A stretch of 64,000 nt of DNA from Eleusine coracana subsp. coracana (GCA_032690845.1 CM064423.1:28728044-28792043); one strand, 5' to 3'; shown: positions 1 through 12,426, counted from the first letter of the stretch. Notes: a model not told the origin generated them from the letters alone. Made by a program: numbers and translations.

Positions 1-461
1 CACACAAGACCACGATAGAATGTAAGGACCTTCTAGATCATATTCTTGCAAACACTTCCTTCATCAAGGACCTTTCTGAACCACCAAAGGATGACGTCAA
101 GACTAGCTGCGAGGAAACCTCTTTAACCGAACCCAAGCCTTCACCTTGTTTATCTCAAGCTTCAGCTATTGAGCCCTTGCTCGAAGCACAAACACCAAGG
201 GAGGAAGAAATTCCGCCTTTGGAGTTCACTTTTGAATTCGAGGATAATCTATTTGATGACTATGGGAATACCTCGAATTACTGCTGTGAGAAGAAGCCTT
301 CGGTACCTTCTTCCCTCCCCGATCCCCTCGAAGAACACTTCCTAAAGGAGAGCGTGAAGGAGTTAACCTCCATTCAAAGTGATGAATGGTTGAGGGAAGT
401 TGAGAATTATCTAATATCCTTCGGATTAGTTCACCCCCTTCAACTATTCGTCTTCCAATAA
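1..461 (+). pseudogene. gag C-terminal part of Athila-like element 1
   Basis: An open frame runs from the first bases of the window to a stop at 459-461. It encodes the tail of a gag-type protein: a segment like the GRAILDLIQENSSF region of the copies at 32326 and 42183, then a proline/glutamate-rich acidic linker (EEEIPPLEFTFEF) and an SNYCCEKKP segment. In relatives this linker leads straight into the retropepsin-like region. Here the frame changes near 455-462, so gag and pol are no longer joined. The N-terminal capsid part is outside the window. Function as capsid/nucleocapsid precursor is inferred from position and similarity to the other copies. Confidence 0.6.
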
Positions 462-3400
462 GGAGGACCAATGTAGATTCTCTTTTTAATCCCACGGTCG
501 AAGCAAACATAATGTCTGATTCCCTTGTTTTTGCCCTGCTAGGCGATGAACCTTTAGCCCCGACCAATAAATGCTTCAAGAGCCAGTCTGGTGCTATCCT
601 AGAAGGATATGGGATTATACAAAACATGACCGTTAGGCACAGAGATGTCGAGGCCATCCTATATTTCCATGTTTATGAAGTCTATGACTTTGATCTTTTG
701 ATCGGACATCCTTTAGAGAAACTTCTCTTAGATGGTCCTCCACTAGGAAACCTCGACATAAAACTCGGGAGAGACACCCTTTCAGTTCTGTTTTTTCGAG
801 CAAAAAATTCTTTAGCGGAACCTCATCCTGAGTGTGAGCCAGTTGAAGAAGTGATGGCCATTCTCCCCTTTGACTCTCCTGATTCTATCATTGAGAAAGG
901 CACGGAGAATTTTGTAGAGGAGGAGGATGAAATGCAAGAAATCCTTGAACTTCCCAAAGAAAGCTTACCATCACGGCCTGCAATTGAGCTTAAACCTTTG
1001 ACCCCAGGCCTACGCTACGCTTTCCTAAATGATGACATAGAGGCCCCTGTCATCATAAGTGACAAACTGTCTGATGAAGAAACCAATAGACTCAAAGCCA
1101 TCTTAGAAAAGCATCGCTCTGTCCTTGGCTACTCACTCCAAGACTTCAAAGGGATTAGTCCCGTTCTTTGCACCCATCGCATTCCCCTTGACCCTGAATG
1201 CTTGCCTTCTAGGGAGCCCCAAAGGAGGCTAAACAACGCAATGCGAGAGGTAGTAAAGAAGGAGGTCTTGAAACTCCTTCATGCCAGGATTATTTATCCT
1301 GTGCCATATAGTGAGTGGGTTAGCCCCATTCAGGTAGTGCCTAAGAAGGGAGGCATGACGGTAGTTAGGAACAACAAAAATGAGTTGATTCCACAACGAA
1401 CCGTCATAGGATGGAGGATGTGCATTGATTATAGGAAACTCAACAAGGCAATAAAGAAGGATCATTTTCCGCTCCCCTTCATTGATGAAATGTTGGAGCG
1501 GCTTGCTAATCATTCCTTCTTTTGTTTCCTTGATGAGTATTCTGGCTATCATCAAATACCCATCCATCTTGATGATCAAAGTAAGACCACCTTTACGTGT
1601 CCTTATGGAACTTACGCGTATCGGCGTATGTCTTTCGGTTTATGCAATGCACCCGCATCATTCCAAAGGTGCATAATGTCCATTTTCTCTGACATGATCG
1701 AGGAAATTATGGAAGTTTTCATGGACGACTTTTCTATCTATGGAAAAACTTTTGATCACTGTCTCGAGAATTTGGACAAGGTCTTACAAAGGTGCCAAGA
1801 GAAGGACCTAGTGCTTAACTGGGAGAAGTGCCACTTCATGGTCCGAGAGGGCATCGTTCTAGGATACCTTGTGTCCGAGAGGGGGATAGAGGTGGATAAG
1901 GCAAAGATAGAAGTTATAGAACAGTTGCCACCTCCAGCTAACGTTAAGGGGATCTGAAGCTTTCTGGGTCATGCAGGGTTCTATAGGCGCTTTATAAAAG
2001 ATTTTTCTCAAATCTCTAGACCCCTCACGAGCCTATTAGCTAAGGATGTTCCCTTTGATTTCGATGATGAGTGCCTTAAAGCTTTTAATACCCTTAAGAA
2101 GGCGCTAATCTCAGCTCCAATCATTCAACCCCCCGATTGGACGCTGCCATTCGAAATCATGTGTGATGCTAGTGATTATGCCGTTGGGGCTGTCCTGGGC
2201 CAAACCAAGGATAAGATGCATCATGCAATAGCCTACGCTAGAAAAACCTTGTCAGGAGCTCAACTTAATTATGCAACAAGTAAAAAAGAGCTCCTTGCTA
2301 TTGTTTTTGCTATCTTATTTAGTTGGAGCAAAGGTTATTGTTTACTCTGACCATGCCGCATTAAAATACTTGCTCACTAAAAAAGATGCTAAACCAAGGC
2401 TAATTAGATGGATTCTTCTACTCCAAGAATTTGACCTTGAGATCACAGATAATAATGGAGTAGAAAATTCTGTAGCAGATTCTTTATCTCGTATGCAAGT
2501 CACTAACATGCAAGAGTTACCCATAAACGACTTCGTACGAGACGACATGCTGCTGAAAGTGACGGACTCCAACCCCTGGTATGCAAACATTGTGAACTTC
2601 ATGGTTTCAGGGTATGTACCACCAGAGGAGAACAAGAAGAAGCTCATCTATGAGAGTAGATTGCATTTGTGGGATGATCTATACCTCTACAGGGTCTGTG
2701 CTGACGGACTATTGAGAAGATGTGTGCCAACAACTGAAGCAACCAAGATCATCGAGAAGTGTCATGCAGCTCCATATGGCGGGCACTATGGTGCATTCCG
2801 TACACAAGCAAAAATCTGGTGGAGTGGGTTCTTTTGGCCAACCATGTATGAAGACACAAGAGAATTCATTCGAAGATGCTGGAGATGTCAGAAGCAAGGA
2901 GGCATCACTGCTCGAGATGCAATGCCACTGACATACAACCTTCAAGTGGAACTATTTGATGTCTGGGTCATTGACTTCATGGAACCCTTCCCAAAGTCCT
3001 ACGACAGTGAGTACATCTTGGTGGCTATTGACTATGTGTCCAAATGGGTAGAAGCTATGCCTTATCGAGCTACTGACGCCAAGCATGCTCGCAACATGTT
3101 CCACGAGGTTATCTTCCCTCATTTTGAAACACCTAGGATGGTGATAAGTGATGGAGGGTCTCATTTCATTGATAAGACCTTTTGAAGCTTTTTGAAGGAG
3201 CTTGGAGCCCAGCACAATATTGCAACACCATACCATCCTCAGACAAGTGGCCAAGCAGAAACGTCCAACAAGCAAATCAAGAATATTCTGCAGAAGACGG
3301 TCCAAGAGATGGGGAAAGGTTGGAAGTTGAAGTTACCTGACACACTTTGGGCATATAGGACTGCATATAAAACTCCAATTGACAAGTCACCTTATCAGCT

Positions 3401-3869
3401 TGTCTATGGGAAAACATGCCACTTGCCAGTTGAGTTGGAGCATCGAGCACACTGGGCCATCCGAAAGTGGAACATGAACCTAGATGAAGCCGGACGGCAC
3501 AGAAAAATGCAGATATATGAGCTAGAAGAATGGAGAAGCAAAGCCTATCATAGTGCCAAGACATATAAAGAAAAGACTAAGAGATGGCACAACAAGAAGA
3601 TCAAGATAAAAGAATTCGAGCAAGATGAAAAGGTGTTGCTCTTCAATTCTAGAGTGAAGCTTTTCGGGCATGGGAAGCTTAGAAGTAAATGGGAAGGGCC
3701 TTTCAGCGTCATTGACGCCGCCTCACATGGAGCAGTCACAATCAAGAACGACGATGGCAACCACTTTAAGGTAAATGGCCAACACCTAAAAGTTTTCTTA
3801 GAACACGATAAAATTCTAGATGAAGACGTAGATGTTATTGAATTAATTGACTTCAATGCATTACCATAA
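461..3869 (+). pseudogene. pol: Athila-like pol: retropepsin-like, RT, RNase H, integrase (broken)
   Basis: The retropepsin-like region (about 470-790) contains LFNPTVEANIMS and LIGHPLEKLL. It is followed by reverse transcriptase with WRMCIDYRKLNKA, YSGYHQIPIH and the active site FMDD. RNase H begins with EIMCDASDYAVGAVLG. Integrase has the HHCC zinc-binding segment (about 2760-2900), Asp in VIDFMEP, Asp in ISDGGSHF and Glu in GQAETSN. Breaks are a TGA at 1955-1957, a frameshift near 2316 and a TGA at 3183-3185. The frameshift looks like loss of about 14 bases, removing residues before YLVGAK. Otherwise the domains are complete, so this copy decayed after being autonomous. It would have copied element RNA and inserted the DNA product. 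Confidence 0.85.
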
Positions 3870-4659
3870 CTCTACTTGCTTCATCTTCGAACTTCCTTAG
3901 ATATGTGACTCTTCGGCAGTCATACCGGTAGAGTTTTTTGATTCCACTTGCTTGTCTGTTTTGAATAAAGATCCAGGTCAAGGAACAAGTGTGGGGGAGG
4001 CTTTCGGGAACATCGACACACAAACAGAGAAAAGCACCTCAACAACGTGCAACAAGACGCAACAAAGATCGAGACGTCAAAGAGCAAGGCCATTTGGCCC
4101 AGAAGCAAGTCGACCGACCCCATGGTCGGGAGACCCAATCCTGGCACCTCTCGGCCTCCCCTTTCTTTAGAGCATTGGTTTGCATGTACTATCCCTCATC
4201 CTCCCTGATTTTTGAGTTGAATTTACATTAGCATAATTATTAAAATCAACTCAAAATAAAAAAAATTGAATCTTGTGTATCTCCATGATCATGCTTCAAT
4301 TTGGTTGACTTGCATGCTCCTTATTCCTAATTCATATACCTGTTGTTCATGAAAAATATATTAGGAAAGCATGTCACCTAGGTTGTTGACTTATGAGATA
4401 TGGTTTGACAAATGAAATCTTGCTCTTATGCTTATGTACTTGGGAATTTGTTAAAAAGATGCCTACTCCTTAATGACGTAATTTTCCTACCAAAGCCATA
4501 TGATGATTTTCTTGAGAAACCTTATACATATGCTGCTTGTAGTTTCATTGAACTTTGTCAAATTGTTGTGACCCCAGTATGAAACTAGTTATGTTTTATT
4601 GATTGAGATCATGTGCACACCCACCATCATATTGCTAAACTTCCACAATGGGAGATAGC
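3870..4659 (+). other. Athila-like 3' noncoding region, part 1
   Basis: There is no convincing coding frame. The stretch holds a polypurine-tract-like motif (AACAAGTGTGGGGGAGG, 3984-4000) and an AT-rich block. From about 4370 on it resembles element B 36180-36480 closely, including a shared CATATGCTGCTTGT segment. The region continues after the nested chromovirus at 12432. Confidence 0.6.
4655..4659. repeat. Left target-site duplication (ATAGC) of the chromovirus
   Basis: ATAGC lies directly before the 5' LTR and is repeated exactly at 12427-12431 after the 3' LTR. A 5-bp TSD is normal for gypsy integrases and proves that 4660-12426 went in as one unit. Confidence 0.95.
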
Positions 4660-5581
4660 TGATGAGGACATCACTCCTATGGATACACACAACACTCCTC
4701 CAAATCTGGACTTGCAAGGTCCAATGACTAGAGCTCGTGCACGACAACTAAATTTAGAGGTGAGCTCGTTCCTACGTTCTTTGCTATATGTTACTTTTGA
4801 GAATGGTTTGCTACCTAATGATTATTTTATGATTAGAAACCATGGAGAGGACCAGGAGATGATGGGAGAAGGAGTTGGGAACGTGGAGGACCAGCAAGGG
4901 CTTGGAAGCCAAAGTGGAGGCCCAATCAAAACCGACTTCGAGTCTGTTTCGGGGCCCATGACCAGTCTGTACAAAAACGGTCGCCCAGGATGCATACGGA
5001 CTCGGATTTGGACGTTCTACATATGCACGGAAAGATAAGGAGAAGACCTTTCCAACGCCGCTGGCCTCATGTCAAAATTCATCCGGAGTCATCGGGAATC
5101 TTCAAAACAAGAGAGAGTCCAGAATCTGTGTCGGTGCTGCGTCGCGTATTTTTGGCCTTTGGACTTTGTATCTAGTTGAGCCAAATTAGGGGCGCGTCCA
5201 GAGGGTCTTGCACGACCCTAGGGTCTTTATATACAGCCGCCGCCGCATCATTAGGGTTCGGGTTTTGCTTAGATCAATTCTGTTCATAAACAGTTTCGCC
5301 GTTCATCGGTTTGTGAGACCCCAACTTCGAGAGTTTAATCATACATCTGCAATTGTGTTGCATTCTTCGTTGTTCTTGCTTGTGTTCTTGATTCACAGGC
5401 AGGGATTAGCCTTCTCGGCGAGGTCAATCGTCTTTGGACGGTTGATAACCAGAGGAGACGTCGTGCTGCGATTGCGGGTTTAGAACGTGCTGTTCTGAAG
5501 CCGGATCGATTTGTGTGTCGCCTCCGACCAAATCAACTTACCAAGAACCTTTCGGAAGATCGGGAACCCTTGTTCACATCA
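4660..5581 (+). repeat. 5' LTR of the chromovirus
   Basis: Starts TGATGAGGACATC and ends TTCACATCA, followed by the primer site. It matches 11504-12426 and the solo LTR 42768-43688 along its whole length. Its first part would encode the same C-terminal pol tail as the 3' LTR. Confidence 0.95.
5228..5233 (+). promoter_or_regulatory. Probable TATA box of the chromovirus 5' LTR
   Basis: TCTTTATATACAGCC, about 350 bp before the LTR end, is conserved in the 3' LTR (12072-12077) and the solo LTR (43335-43340). It is followed by a CCGCCGC-rich stretch. Position and conservation fit the U3 promoter of this family. Confidence 0.55.
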
Positions 5582-5583
5582 AG

Positions 5584-5596
5584 TGGTAATCAGAGC
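5584..5596 (+). other. Primer binding site, initiator Met-tRNA type (variant)
   Basis: TGGTAATCAGAGC begins two bases after the LTR end. The usual plant initiator-Met primer site is TGGTATCAGAGC, so this one has an extra A. The same variant occurs in the related element at 50984-50996, so it is a family trait rather than a private mutation. Confidence 0.8.
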
Positions 5597-6797
5597 TTCA
5601 GGTGCACCGTCAGGTTCACACTACCCTTTAATTTTGTTTTCGTGTTCTTCCTATCGTTCATAGAAAATACCAAAAAAAAATTTCCCCCGCCCATAACCAC
5701 GTGTTTTAGCCTTTGCATATTTCAATTTCAGAGTCCGTAGTGTTGAGTTTGTGCCCTAGTTCTTGTTTAGTCGCTGGTTTAGTTTGTGTTTTTGTCGTCA
5801 GTAGTGTTTCCCTTGTAACCCTAGCCGCCATCCCCTTCACCATCCTCGGTTTTGTCGGCTTTGTGTGCTAGGGTTGATTGATCAACACGCCCACCCTAAT
5901 CCCACCCTAAACCTACCCTCACCACCTCGGACCAATTTTCACAAATTCCACTTTCCGCTGCATCCACCTCGCCAAAAAACTCCCTACCCGACCCCAAGCC
6001 CGACTCGGATTTCACTCAAACCCCCGGGTTCTTCATAACCGATTCCGACACCCCTTCGGTAAAACAGCCATAACTTTTCGCTCGGTTGTCCGTTTTGGCT
6101 GAAATTTTTACAGGAGATTCTTGACGAAAAGTTGAGCATACCCACACTGTGTGCCCTCGTCAAAAAATTCAAAAAAAATCGGGAAGATAAAGAAAAAATT
6201 CATTCAAGTTGAAACCCGACGTTTTCTAAAACTTCAAGATTTTCTGTAGGCCACGTCCTATCTCGGTTTGTGCTGAAATTTTTTGTGGTTTCTTCCTGTT
6301 TGCTAGTGAGTGGAAAAAAATATTAAAAAAATAAAATAAAAAAAAAGAAATTTGGGATTCCTACTAGTGCTCCATCTAGCCCCCTGGAATTTCTGAGTTT
6401 GGCTATTTTACACTAAGCCCCCTGTTATCGACTGTGTCCCTTTGTCTCTTTGTTTCTTCTTTGCTATCACTACTGTTCTAGGACATAGTTAGACCAGCAA
6501 CTAGGGACAAGTTATTTGGGCACTTATTCAGCTTTACTATCTGTTTTTGATTTGTGTGCCACTCATATATATATATTTGGCCTTCCTAGCTCTACATACT
6601 TCTTCTGGACAGCACATAGGTTATTTGGTAACCCTTGCAATTGTGGAACACTTCTCCCTGGTATCCTTCGCTTTGTTGTTTTCAGAACTTTGTAAGAGCT
6701 TTGCAAGAAGCTTACTTTTGCTGTGTTGAGAGGCACCACTGCTTAGTAGTTTTGTAGGGATAACCTTCACTTTTTGTTTCCTGTTTTGGTGTTTCTG
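5597..6797 (+). other. Untranslated leader of the chromovirus
   Basis: A 1.2-kb stretch between primer site and gag start. It is T-rich with A/T runs (5671-5680, 6314-6350) and no domain-like coding frame. It is presumably the genomic RNA leader with packaging signals. I see no individual motif I can name. Confidence 0.5.
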
Positions 6798-7030
6798 ATG
6801 TCAGGAAGCGATGGGGAGGGTGCTTCACCCTCAAAATTGGATGAGTGCGTGAGCCAAAATCAGTTATAGAAGGCTTTGCAGGCGGTTCAGAGTGATTTGG
6901 CAGAGACGATCACCAGGGCCGTCACCGACGCCGTCACCAAGCTTCACCTGGGAGAAAGCATTGAGCGGTTGGATAAGAGAGTCTCTAAGCTAACCGATCA
7001 GATTGTCGAATTGGAGACCGCTCACAAGAT

Positions 7031-7070
7031 CAACAACAACACCAACACCAACAACGACACCAACAACGAC
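7031..7070 (+). repeat. AAC/ACC trinucleotide repeat in gag
   Basis: An imperfect CAACAACAC-type repeat encodes an Asn/Thr-rich linker between the coiled-coil-like gag start and the conserved gag domain. Such repeats vary easily in length between copies. Confidence 0.7.
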
Positions 7071-10000
7071 GTTGAAGACGATCATGATGAAGCAACGGTG
7101 TATAAGGCTGATGGCACCGTCGATAGGTCAGCTACAAGGACCGCAAGGTTACGACGCCGTTTGCAACGTAACCCTCAAGGTATGGGTGGTTCCCACAACC
7201 ACAACCGTCGCACACAAGGTAACCATGCTCCAGATGATCCGTATGCTAAAATTAAGTTTTCAATTCCTTCGTTTTCGGGTTAGTACGATGGTGATGCTTA
7301 CCTTGATTGGGAAATGACGGTAGAACAAAAATTTAATGCCCACCTTGTTCCTGAACAACATAGAGTTAGACAAGCCACTAGTGAGTTTAAGGACTTTGCT
7401 ATTGTTTGGTGGAGTGGTCTAGCTGCTGAAACCGATTTGCCTACTACTTGGGAAGAACTTAAGGTAGAAATACGTGATCGTTTTGTTCCTCCTTCTTTCT
7501 ATAGAGAAATTCGTAATAAACTGCAGCGTTTAGATCAAGGAGATAAAACTGTTCAGCAGTATTTTAGTGAGCTTCAGAAGGGTTTGATTCGTTGTGCTGT
7601 GGTTGAAAAAGTAGAGGATCAGATTTGCCGCTTTTATTCTGGTTTGAGAAAAGAAATTCAGGACATCCTTGATTACAAAGAATTTTATACCCTCAACCAG
7701 TGTTTCCAGTATGCTATGCTTGCAGAGAAAGAATCACAGGGACTTTTCCAGGCTTTTGAGGAGTACAGCAAGTCCAGGAATTTCTACCCACCACGGCCGA
7801 CGGGGACTTCGGGGCTGCCCAAGCCATCTTTCCGACCGCCCCCACCAGCTAGTGTTGTTTCTGCAGCACCAAGATCAGCCCCTGCAGCTTCTACGCGCTC
7901 AGGTAAAAATTCTGTGCAGGTACCGGCTAGTACTGCCTCCTCTGTTGCTTTGACGGGACGCACTACAGGGATTCAGTGCCACCGCTGCCATGGTCTTGGC
8001 CATGTGCAGAAGGATTGCCCAAGTCGGCGGGCATATGTGGCGACAGATGATGGCGGTTACATGAGCACCTCCGATGTGGAGGATGAGGAGGAGGATGTCG
8101 CTGCCACCAGCGGTGACCTCGTCCTTGGAGGCGGAGATACCACGGGCTATATGAATATTGTTGTGCAGCGTGTGCTTAGCACACAAGTCCAGCAGCCCGA
8201 GATGATGCAGCGACATAACTTGTTCCAGATTTTCTTCGTCATCAAGAACCGTCGGGCACGTGTCATCATTGATGGAGGAAGCTGCAACAATTTGGTGAGT
8301 TCTGATGTGGTTAAGAAGCTTGATTTGACCACACGCCCACATCCACATCCATACTACATTCAGTGGTTAAATGACTCTGGAAAAGCTAAGGTAACACAAA
8401 CTTGTAGAGTTCCTTTTTCCATTGGTTCCTATGTGGATTCTGTTGATTGTGATGTTGTACCCATGCAAGCTTGTTCACTTTTTTTGGGTAGACCTTGGGA
8501 ATTTGATAATGATGCTGTACACCATGGTAAAAGTAATAAGTACACTTTTATGCATAAAGGAACTAAAATTACTTTGTTACCAATGACCCCTGCTGAAATT
8601 GTACAAGCTGATTTAGAACGAGCTGCTAGTTTGAAAAATAAAAGCCCTGAAATTCAGCAACCTGTTAATTCTGCTGCTACACCAAGTAATGTTAATGGTT
8701 CTTCAAGTTCTAAGGGTGCTGCAATTAAATTACAAGGTCGTTCATGTCTTGCCACAAAATCTGAGCTTGCTGAAATTTCTACTGATGATATTTGCTATGC
8801 TTTGATATGCAAACAAGCCTTGTTTTTGCTTGGTGATATTGCTTCTAGTGCTTTGCCTCCTGTTGTCACTAACCTTTTGCAGGAGTATGAGGATGTTTTC
8901 CCAGCTGAGATACCCCCGGGATTGCCACCTTTGAGAGGGATTGAGCATCAGATTGATTTGATTCCTGGTGCTACTTTACCAAATCGTGCTGCTTATAGGA
9001 CCAACCCTGAGGAGACTAAGGAGATACAACGACAAGTCCAAGACCTTTTGGATCGTGGGTATGTTCGTCAATCACTTAGTCCTTGTGCTGTTCCTGTACT
9101 TTTGGTTCCTAAGAAAGATGGTTCTTGGCGTATGTGTGTAGATTGTAGAGCCATTAATAACATTACTATTAGGTATCGTCATCCTATTCCTAGGCTAGAC
9201 GACATGCTTGATGAGTTATGTGGTGCTATAATTTTCACTAAAATTGATTTGCATAGTGGCTACCATCAAATTAGAATGAAACTTGGAGATGAATGGAAAA
9301 CAGCTTTCAAAACCAAATTCGGGTTGTATGAGTGGTTAGTAATGCCTTTTGGGTTAAATAATGCACCCAGTACTTTCATGCGTTTGATGAATGAGGTTTT
9401 AAGACCTTTTATTGGCAAATTTGTGGTTGTTTACTTTGATGATATCTTGATTTATAGCAAATCCATGGATGATCATATGATTCATTTGCGTGCTGTTTTT
9501 GATGCTTTGCGAGTTGCACGTTTATTTGGTAACCTTGAGAAGTGCATCTTTTGCACGGATCGAGTCTCTTTTCTTGGCTATGTTGTGACTCCACAGGGAA
9601 TTGAGGTGGATGAGGCGAAGATTGAAACCATAAAGAGCTGGCCTGTACCAAAAACTATCACACAGGTGAGGAGTTTTCTTGGTCTTACAGGTTTCTACCG
9701 CCGCTTTGTCAAAGATTTCAGCACCATTGCTGCACCATTGCATGAGTTGACAAAGAAGGGCGTTGACTTCCATTTTGGTAAGGTACATCATGAGTCTTTT
9801 GATGCTTTGAAGGACAAACTTACACATGCACCATTGCTGCAATTACCCAATTTTGATAAGACTTTTGAGCTTGAATGTGATGCTAGTGGTATAGGCATTG
9901 GTGGTGTTTTGATGCAAGATGGTAAACCTGTTGCGTACTTTAGTGAAAAAATTACTGGGCCTGTTTTGAATTATTCCACGTATGATAAGGAACTATATGC

Positions 10001-11490
10001 ACTTGTACGTTCTTTAGAGATGTGGCGTCATTATTTGTTGCCCAAAGAATTTGTTATTCATTCTGATCATGAATCACTTAAGTATATTCGTTCTCAAGGC
10101 AATTTGAACCGTAGACATGCTAAATGGGTTGAGTTTATTGAGTCTTTTCCTTATATTATTAAACATAAGAAAGGGAAGGATAATGTGATTGCTGATGCTT
10201 TATCTAGGCGATATACTTTGTTGTCTCAACTTGATTGTAGAATTTTTGGACTTGAGGCAATTAAAGAACAATATGTTGCTGATGTTGATTTTAAAGTTGT
10301 ATTGCTGCACTGTAAAGAAGGTCATGCTTGGCACAAATTTGTGTTGAATGATGGATTCTTGTTTAGAGCTAACCGCCTATGCATTCCAGTTGGTTCCGTT
10401 CGTCTTTTGTTGTTGCAGGAGGCGCATGGAGGTGGATTGATGGGTCATTTTGGTGCTAAGAAGACAGAGGATATTTTGGCCACACACTTCTTTTGGCCAA
10501 GGATGAGGAAAGATGTTGAGCGTTTTGTTGCTCGCTGCACTACATGTCAAAAAGCTAAGTCTCGATTGAATCCACATGGTTTATACATGCCACTTCCTGT
10601 TCCTTCTATTCCTTGGGCGGATATTTCTATGGACTTTATTTTAGGACTGCCTAGGACTAAGAGGGGGAGCGATAGCATTTTTGTTGTCGTGGATCATTTT
10701 TCTAAGATGGCACACTTTATATCATGTCATAAAACTGGTGATGCTAGTTATATTGCTGATCTTTTTTTCAAAGAAATTGTACGTTTGCATGGTATGCCTT
10801 CTACTATTGTTTCCAATCGTGATGCAAAATTCTTGAGTCATTTTTGGCGCACGCTTTGGAATAAGTTGGGTACAAAGTTGTTATTTTCTACAACTTGTCA
10901 TCCACAAACTGATGGACAAACTGAGGTTGTGAACCGCACTTTGGGTACTATGTTGCGAGCTATTTTGAAGAAAAATTTGAAGCAATGGGAAGAATGCTTA
11001 CCTCATGTTGAGTTTGCTTATAATCGGGCAACACATTCTACTACCAAGGTAAGTCCATTCAAGGTAGTGTATGGTTTTGATCCCCGTACTTCACTTGATA
11101 TACTTCCTCTACCTATTAATGAGAGAGTTCATATTGATGCTAAGGAGCGTGCTGAATTTATTTTGCAAATGCATCAGACCACTAGACTTAGCATTGAAAA
11201 GATGAATGAAAAGTATAAAATTGCTGGTAGTAAGGGAAGAAAGGAAGTAAAGCTTGATGTAGGAGATTTAGTGTGGTTACACTTAAGGAAGGATAGATTT
11301 CCAGAATTGAGAAAGTCTAAACTAATGCCTAGAGCTGATGGTCCATTCAAAATAATAGAGAAGATTAATGATAATGCATACAAACTTGAGTTGCCTCCCG
11401 AGTTCGGGGTTAGTCCTACTTTTAACATTTCAGATTTGAAACCATACTTGGGAGAAGAGGATGAGCTTGAGTCGAGGACGACTCCACTTC

Positions 11491-11503
11491 AAGAGGGGGA
11501 GGA
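11491..11503 (+). other. Polypurine tract of the chromovirus
   Basis: AAGAGGGGGAGGA sits directly before the 3' LTR (TGATGAGG). It is the expected plus-strand primer and also encodes the EGED part of pol. The minus-strand chromovirus at 22347-29348 has the near-identical AAGAAGGGGAGGA. Confidence 0.85.
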
Positions 11504-12426
11504 TGATGAGGACATCACTCCTATGGATACACACAACACTCCTCCAAATCTGGACTTGCAAGGTCCAATGACTAGAGCTCGTGCACGACAACTAAATTTA
11601 GAGGTGAGCTCGTTCCTACGTTCTTCGCTATATGTTACTTTTGAGAATGGTTTGCTACCTAATGATTATTTTATGATTAGAAACCATGGAAAGGACCAGG
11701 AGATGATGGGAGAAGGAGTTGGGAACGTGGAGGACCAGCAAGGGCTTGGAAGCCAAAGTGGAGGCCCAATCAAAACCGACTTCGAGTCTGTTTCGGGGCA
11801 CAGGACCAGTCTGTACTAAAACGGTCGCCCAGGACGCATACGGACTCGGATTTGGACGTTCTACATATGCACGGAAAGATAAGGAGAAGACCTTTCCAAT
11901 GCCGCTGGCCTCATGTCAAAATTCATCCGGAGTCATCGGGAATCATCAAAACAAGAGAGAGTCCAGAATCTGTGTCAGTGCTGCGTCGCCTATTTTTGGC
12001 CTTTGGACTTTGTATCTAGTTGAGCCCAATTAGGGGCGCGTCCAGAGGGTCTTGCATGACCCTAGGGTCTTTATATACAGCCGCCGCCGCACCATTAGGA
12101 TTCGGGTTTTGCTTAGATCAATTCTGTTCATAAACAGTTTTGCCGTTCATCGGTTTGTGAGACCCCAACTTCGAGAGTTTAATCATACATCTGCAATTGT
12201 GTTGCATTCTTCGTTGTTCTTGCTTGTGTTCTTGATTCACAGGCAGGGATTAGCCTTCTCGGCGAGGTCAATCGTCTTTGGATGGTTGATAACCAGAGGA
12301 GACGTCGTGCTGCGATTGCGGGGTTTAGAACGTGCTGTTCTGAAGCCGGATCGATTTGTGTGTCGCCTCCGACCAAATCAACTTACCAAGAACCTTTCGG
12401 AAGATCGGGAACCCTTGTTCACATCA
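11504..12426 (+). repeat. 3' LTR of the chromovirus
   Basis: TGATGAGGACATC to CACATCA, 923 bp, followed by the right TSD ATAGC (12427-12431). The first 316 bases carry the end of the pol frame, so coding and regulatory sequence overlap. Confidence 0.95.

Larger units (their letters stand above)
6798..11819 (+). pseudogene. gag-pol: Chromovirus gag-pol polyprotein with two in-frame amber stops
   Basis: One frame runs from ATG 6798 to the stop at 11817-11819, inside the 3' LTR. TAG codons interrupt it at 6867-6869 and 7281-7283. Numbering from 7314: CCHC knuckle residues 222-235 (CHRCHGLGHVQKDC), protease Asp 320 (IIDGGS), reverse transcriptase active site YFDD at 9432-9443 (from 707), RNase H Asp near 856 (ECDASG). 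Integrase follows with its zinc segment (about 1037-1080), catalytic Asp 1107 and Glu 1204. The middle catalytic position, residue 1168 (10815-10817), is Asn instead of Asp; the spacing from 1168 to 1204 fits D-D35-E. The C-terminus has no obvious chromodomain and ends in a tail (MTRARARQL) encoded by LTR sequence. Apart from the stops and D-to-N there is no frameshift. Confidence 0.92.
4660..12426 (+). mobile_element. Complete chromovirus (CRM/Reina-like Ty3/gypsy), nested in Athila-like element 1
   Basis: Two TG...CA LTRs of about 922 bp flank an initiator-Met-tRNA-like primer site, one gag-pol frame and a polypurine tract, with an exact TSD ATAGC. By eye the two LTRs differ at about 16 positions plus one 1-bp indel (about 1.7%). 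With the commonly used grass LTR rate of 1.3e-8 per site per year that suggests under one million years. The pol frame runs into the 3' LTR, as described for the CRM clade of centromere-targeting chromoviruses. Assignment to CRM rather than a close chromovirus clade is tentative. Two amber stops and an integrase D-to-N change make it probably non-autonomous now. Confidence 0.93.

Noticed and set aside
5584..5596. tRNA gene fragments at primer sites
   Set aside because: Only 13-18 bases complementary to tRNA 3' ends, placed exactly after LTRs; they are primer sites.
9409..9842. Minus-strand frames inside the intact chromovirus pol
   Set aside because: Antisense shadows of RT/RNase H coding sequence; no motif, no start context.
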